Shown here one piece after another: positions 61,491 through 64,000 of a stretch of DNA of 64,000 bases. Source of the stretch: Longilinea arvoryzae (GTDB lineage: Bacteria > Chloroflexota > Anaerolineae > Anaerolineales > Anaerolineaceae); NCBI RefSeq assembly GCF_001050235.1, contig NZ_DF967972.1:742171-806170 (forward strand), in the 5' to 3' direction. A program made the position numbers and the translations under genes. Below the pieces are notes generated by a model. The model did not search any database. It was given only the letters and a program-made list of their open reading frames with translations, and was not told where the DNA came from. Position 1 is the stretch's first letter. Each line of letters begins with the position of its first letter.

Positions 61491-63232
61491 CCCAGATCCC
61501 GCAGCAGTTCGTCCTTGCTCTTCGCGCCGGGCTGGTTTTTGCCGAGCAGCTCCTGCCAGAATTTGTCGTCGTAGCGCCGCGAGCGCACCAGAATGGGCAT
61601 GGGCGTGCCCCAGCCCAGCATGAGCACCTCCTCCTTGGGCTGCAGGCGGGCCAGCATGCCGCGCAGCGCGTCCCGCCCGGCCAGGCCCGAGAGCACGGCG
61701 GCGATGTCGGCGTCGTCGCCCAGCCAGCCGGTGACGCGCGTGCCGAGCTGCGACATGACCTCGTCGTAGATCTGCGAGGGGCGCTGGTCGATGATCAGCA
61801 GGGTGACGTAGTACTTGCGCATCTCGCGCGCGATGGTGCTGAAGGCGGTCTGGGCGGCCATTTCGCGGTTGAGCAGCTTGTGGGCTTCCTCGACGGCGAT
61901 GACCAGCGGGCGCGGCTCGCGGCCCTTCTGGTTGCGGAAGGCGTTGGTCAGCTCCCCCCAGCGCTCGCGGATGCGCCGCGTGAGCAGGTTGCTCACCAGC
62001 AGGTAGTCCAGGTCGGATTCGTGATCGCCAAAGGAGAGGATGACGTGCTGCCCGGCTTCGAGGGCCTTGATGATCTCACTCAGGCCGTTCGAGGCGGGCT
62101 GCTCGACGATGTAGGGCAGGTTGAACAGGCGGTTGAGCTTGCTTCTGAGGCCGGCCGCGGCCATTTCGTTGACGCCGGCCTCGGCCGCCCAGAATTCGAC
62201 GCTGCCCGCGGCAGGCACTTTCTTGCCGCTCTCCTCGTCGACGACCACTTCGCCCTGGCTCATCTTGCGGAACTCGTGGAACCAGTTGGGCCCAAAGGAG
62301 TGGTAGAGTGCATCCAGGGTGGTGGGCGTGGTCTCCTTGAGATTGAGCTCGCGGGTGAGCATCTCGACGTCGGCCGGGGTGATGTCGCGCTCGGCAATCT
62401 CGAGGTGGAAATCGGGCGGCATGTTGTGGATCATGGCGCCGGCGCCCAGCCCAACCACGCGCACGCGCGCGCCGAACTTGGTCTTCAGCCCGGGGACGGC
62501 CTTTTTGGTATCCGAGGCGATGTCTTCGTAGCCGTATTCGTTGTGCATGTCGAAGACCAGCACCGAGGCCTTGTCGTACTGGATCAACCCGGCCAGGATG
62601 ATGCGGGTGAGGAAGGATTTGCCGGTGCCGGTTGCGCCAAAGATGCCCGAGGAGCGCTGGACGAACTTTACGAGGTCGAGGACGATGGGGTGGCCCTGCT
62701 CGCGGGTGGTGCCGATGACGAAGTTGCCGGGCTCGCCGGTCTTACCGAAGATGGTCTCGATGTCATTCGGGTCGGCCAAGCGCACGGTTGCGTGGTGGGA
62801 TGGGATGGTCTTGATGGGGATGGGGCGCGGCGTTTCGGGGTGGGTCTTGACCCATTCGTCGTAGCGCGCCAGGTCGGCGGCCGGGTCGGGGCCGCGGTCG
62901 ACCATCAGCGACGGCAGGACGGCCAGGTTGGTGTAGAGCGTCTGGCCGTGGAGTTGGGCCGCCAGCCAGACGGGCAGGCGCGCCTCGGACTGTTCGTCGG
63001 CGAAGCGCGGGTCGGTGGAGCCAAGCTGCAAATCGGTGACCAGGCCGTAGAACCACCAGTCGCCGGACTCGATGACGACGAATGCACCCTCCTGAACGGA
63101 CTGGGCGGGAACGGTGAGGCGAACGGAGAGGGTATCCTTGAGGGCGCCGCCAACGATATAGCCGATCGAAGAATGCTGAATGTTGAATGCTGAATGCTGA
63201 ATGGAAGAGGGAATGTTCTCGTTTGAGTTCAT
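61484..63232 (-). CDS. HerA-like FtsK/VirB4-type ATPase
   Basis: A 582-residue hexameric-type ATPase. An N-terminal HAS-barrel-like domain (about 22-130, 'IGYIVGGALKDTLSVRLTVPAQ') precedes the RecA-like core: Walker A 'GIFGATGTGKSFLTR' near 195-210, Walker B-like 'VLVFDMHNEYG' near 227, and 'PLVIAVEEAHKLLN' near 440 followed by the sensor region 'TLLIIDQRPSQI' near 470. HerA pumps DNA in end resection with NurA, or acts in defence systems; no nurA or sir2 gene is adjacent. Residues ~10-21 (PSSIQHSAFNIQHS) are encoded by the dispersed GAATGCTGAATG repeat. ATG 63232 has AAAGG upstream, within a quadruplicated segment. Confidence 0.88.
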   Translation of the reverse strand: MNSNENIPSSIQHSAFNIQHSSIGYIVGGALKDTLSVRLTVPAQSVQEGAFVVIESGDWWFYGLVTDLQLGSTDPRFADEQSEARLPVWLAAQLHGQTLYTNLAVLPSLMVDRGPDPAADLARYDEWVKTHPETPRPIPIKTIPSHHATVRLADPNDIETIFGKTGEPGNFVIGTTREQGHPIVLDLVKFVQRSSGIFGATGTGKSFLTRIILAGLIQYDKASVLVFDMHNEYGYEDIASDTKKAVPGLKTKFGARVRVVGLGAGAMIHNMPPDFHLEIAERDITPADVEMLTRELNLKETTPTTLDALYHSFGPNWFHEFRKMSQGEVVVDEESGKKVPAAGSVEFWAAEAGVNEMAAAGLRSKLNRLFNLPYIVEQPASNGLSEIIKALEAGQHVILSFGDHESDLDYLLVSNLLTRRIRERWGELTNAFRNQKGREPRPLVIAVEEAHKLLNREMAAQTAFSTIAREMRKYYVTLLIIDQRPSQIYDEVMSQLGTRVTGWLGDDADIAAVLSGLAGRDALRGMLARLQPKEEVLMLGWGTPMPILVRSRRYDDKFWQELLGKNQPGAKSKDELLRDLGF

Positions 63233-63530
63233 GGTTTACCTTTCGGCCGCGATCAATCTGAATAAACGAGAGAATACTGAAGGTTGAATGATGAATGCTG
63301 AATGGAAGAGGGAATGATCTCGTTTGAGTTCATGGTTTACCTTTCGGCCGCGATCAATCTGAATAAACGAGAGAATGCTGAATGTTGAATGCTGAATGAA
63401 AGAGGGAATGTTCTCGTTCGTGTTCATGGTTTACCTTTCGGCCGCGATCAACCTGAATAAACGAGAGAATGCTGAATGTTGAATGATGAATGATGAATGA
63501 AAGAGGAAATGTTCTCGTTTGAGTTCATGG
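63165..63530. repeat. Four tandem copies of the HerA-gene initiation region
   Basis: A ~94-101-bp unit is repeated. Each unit has, on the minus strand, GCGGCCGAAAGGTAAACC, an ATG, codons for M-N-(S/T)-N-E-(N/I)-(I)-P-S and the CATTCAGCATTCAACATTCAGC word. ATG positions (minus strand) are 63232, 63333, 63427 and 63528. Only the first leads into the HerA-like gene; the others start short frames. The last unit's flank is diverged. Confidence 0.9.
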
Positions 63531-63548
63531 ATAACCTCTTGGCCGTTG

Positions 63549-63983
63549 TCAATCTGGTAGAAATTCAGAAGTATCGACAGACGTTGGTTGCATGTCGAGA
63601 GATTGCGTTTCGTATGTGCCCTGGTCTGGCTCTTTGACCATTTTCTCCCGGGCGGTGAGGACCGAGGCGGTGAAGATCGAAATCAGTTGGTCGGTTTCGT
63701 TCATCAGGTCGGACAGACGATCTTGCGGAATAATCTTGGCCTCACACAGCAGTTCCATCCAGTACAGCGATTCGTCGGCCTCTTCGATGACGATGTTCAT
63801 TTTGGCGATGAAATCAGCGCGCGATTTGGCGCGGCAGGCGGCGCGGTAATTGGCGCCCACCGATGTGCCCGAACGCAGCAACTGCTTCCCGATGACGCTG
63901 GATACGGACGAGCGCGGCAGGCTTTGCACCAGGCGAATGATGCGCAGGCTGAACTGTTTCGTTCTCGATACTAAATCATTCAT
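63549..63983 (-). CDS. Four-helix-bundle protein (S23/IVS family)
   Basis: A 144-residue protein of the 'four helix bundle' family (related to proteins encoded in 23S rRNA intervening sequences): 'TKQFSLRIIRLVQSLPRSSVSSVIGKQLLRSGTSVGANYRAACRAKSRADFIAKMNIVIEEADESLYWMELL' spans residues 8-79. The R-S-x-x-S-V-x-A-N-Y/I motif is characteristic. Such proteins form pentameric helical bundles; their role is unclear, possibly RNA binding or a retron/DGR-type accessory. No 23S rRNA or reverse transcriptase is in the window. GGAGGGG lies 5 bases before the ATG. Confidence 0.92.
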   Translation of the reverse strand: MNDLVSRTKQFSLRIIRLVQSLPRSSVSSVIGKQLLRSGTSVGANYRAACRAKSRADFIAKMNIVIEEADESLYWMELLCEAKIIPQDRLSDLMNETDQLISIFTASVLTAREKMVKEPDQGTYETQSLDMQPTSVDTSEFLPD

Positions 63984-64000
63984 CCATGCCCCTCCTGTCA

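Noticed and set aside
61391..63193. 600-codon frame opposite the HerA-like gene
   Set aside because: Antisense shadow; low-complexity Gly/Ala/Asp translation and no start signal.

Overview
The window is GC-rich, tightly packed bacterial DNA with genes on both strands, many 4-base start/stop overlaps, sigma-70-like promoters and strong Shine-Dalgarno sites. Gene content (MacAB-like exporters with Gly-rich lipoproteins, a PurSL fusion, a fused PurD-PurM, CO2-type PurE, an FMN-riboswitch RibXY-like transporter, DUF2779, PAS-GGDEF proteins, two REP-associated transposases) and abundant short degenerate intergenic repeats suggest a Chloroflexota genome, probably an Anaerolineae-like lineage. That placement is inference from gene content; no rRNA or marker tree was available.

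Layout. 1-7.1 kb: end of a serine-hydrolase-like gene, a DsrE remnant, three 240-bp repeats, a DUF4870 protein, purB, a DsbA-like lipid-anchored or membrane-anchored oxidoreductase, an MFS carrier, a palindromic 19-bp minisatellite and a PAS protein with a degenerate GGDEF domain. 7.1-11.4 kb: MacA-, ATPase- and MacB-like genes plus a Gly-rich lipoprotein. 11.5-28.8 kb: an intact diguanylate cyclase, an SLC13 permease, a luciferase-like flavoprotein, ClpB, transposase RAYT-1 between REP copies, two membrane proteins, an ABC-F ATPase, a DUF2779 nuclease-like protein and holB. 29-40.2 kb: an eight-gene purine operon (purSL-Q-C-E-F-DM-N-H, minus strand) from one near-consensus promoter. Together with purB it supplies every step from PRPP to IMP. 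40.2-41.4 kb: RAYT-2 inside a second, unrelated REP family. 41.5-47.2 kb: HD protein, DegV, a second LPLWKA lipoprotein, SCP2 plus M24 peptidase, a small lipoprotein and DUF488. 47.3-50.8 kb: a molybdopterin-domain lipoprotein with tungstate/molybdate WtpA and WtpB. 50.8-56.6 kb: an unrecognised duplicated helical protein, a TetR-epimerase-SDR operon, a HEPN/MNT pair with a double operator, and a YcaQ-type DNA glycosylase. 56.7-64 kb: DinB-like protein, a riboflavin ABC transporter operon under an FMN riboswitch, a small unknown protein, a HerA-like ATPase whose start region is repeated four times, and a four-helix-bundle protein.

The main structural oddity is the intergenic DNA. At least five different word families of short degenerate repeats recur between genes and run into the ends of several reading frames. 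The most unusual spots are the quadruplicated initiation region of the HerA gene, the two LPLWKA lipoproteins, the two RAYT/REP loci, the HEPN/MNT module and the WtpAB cluster without an ATPase.
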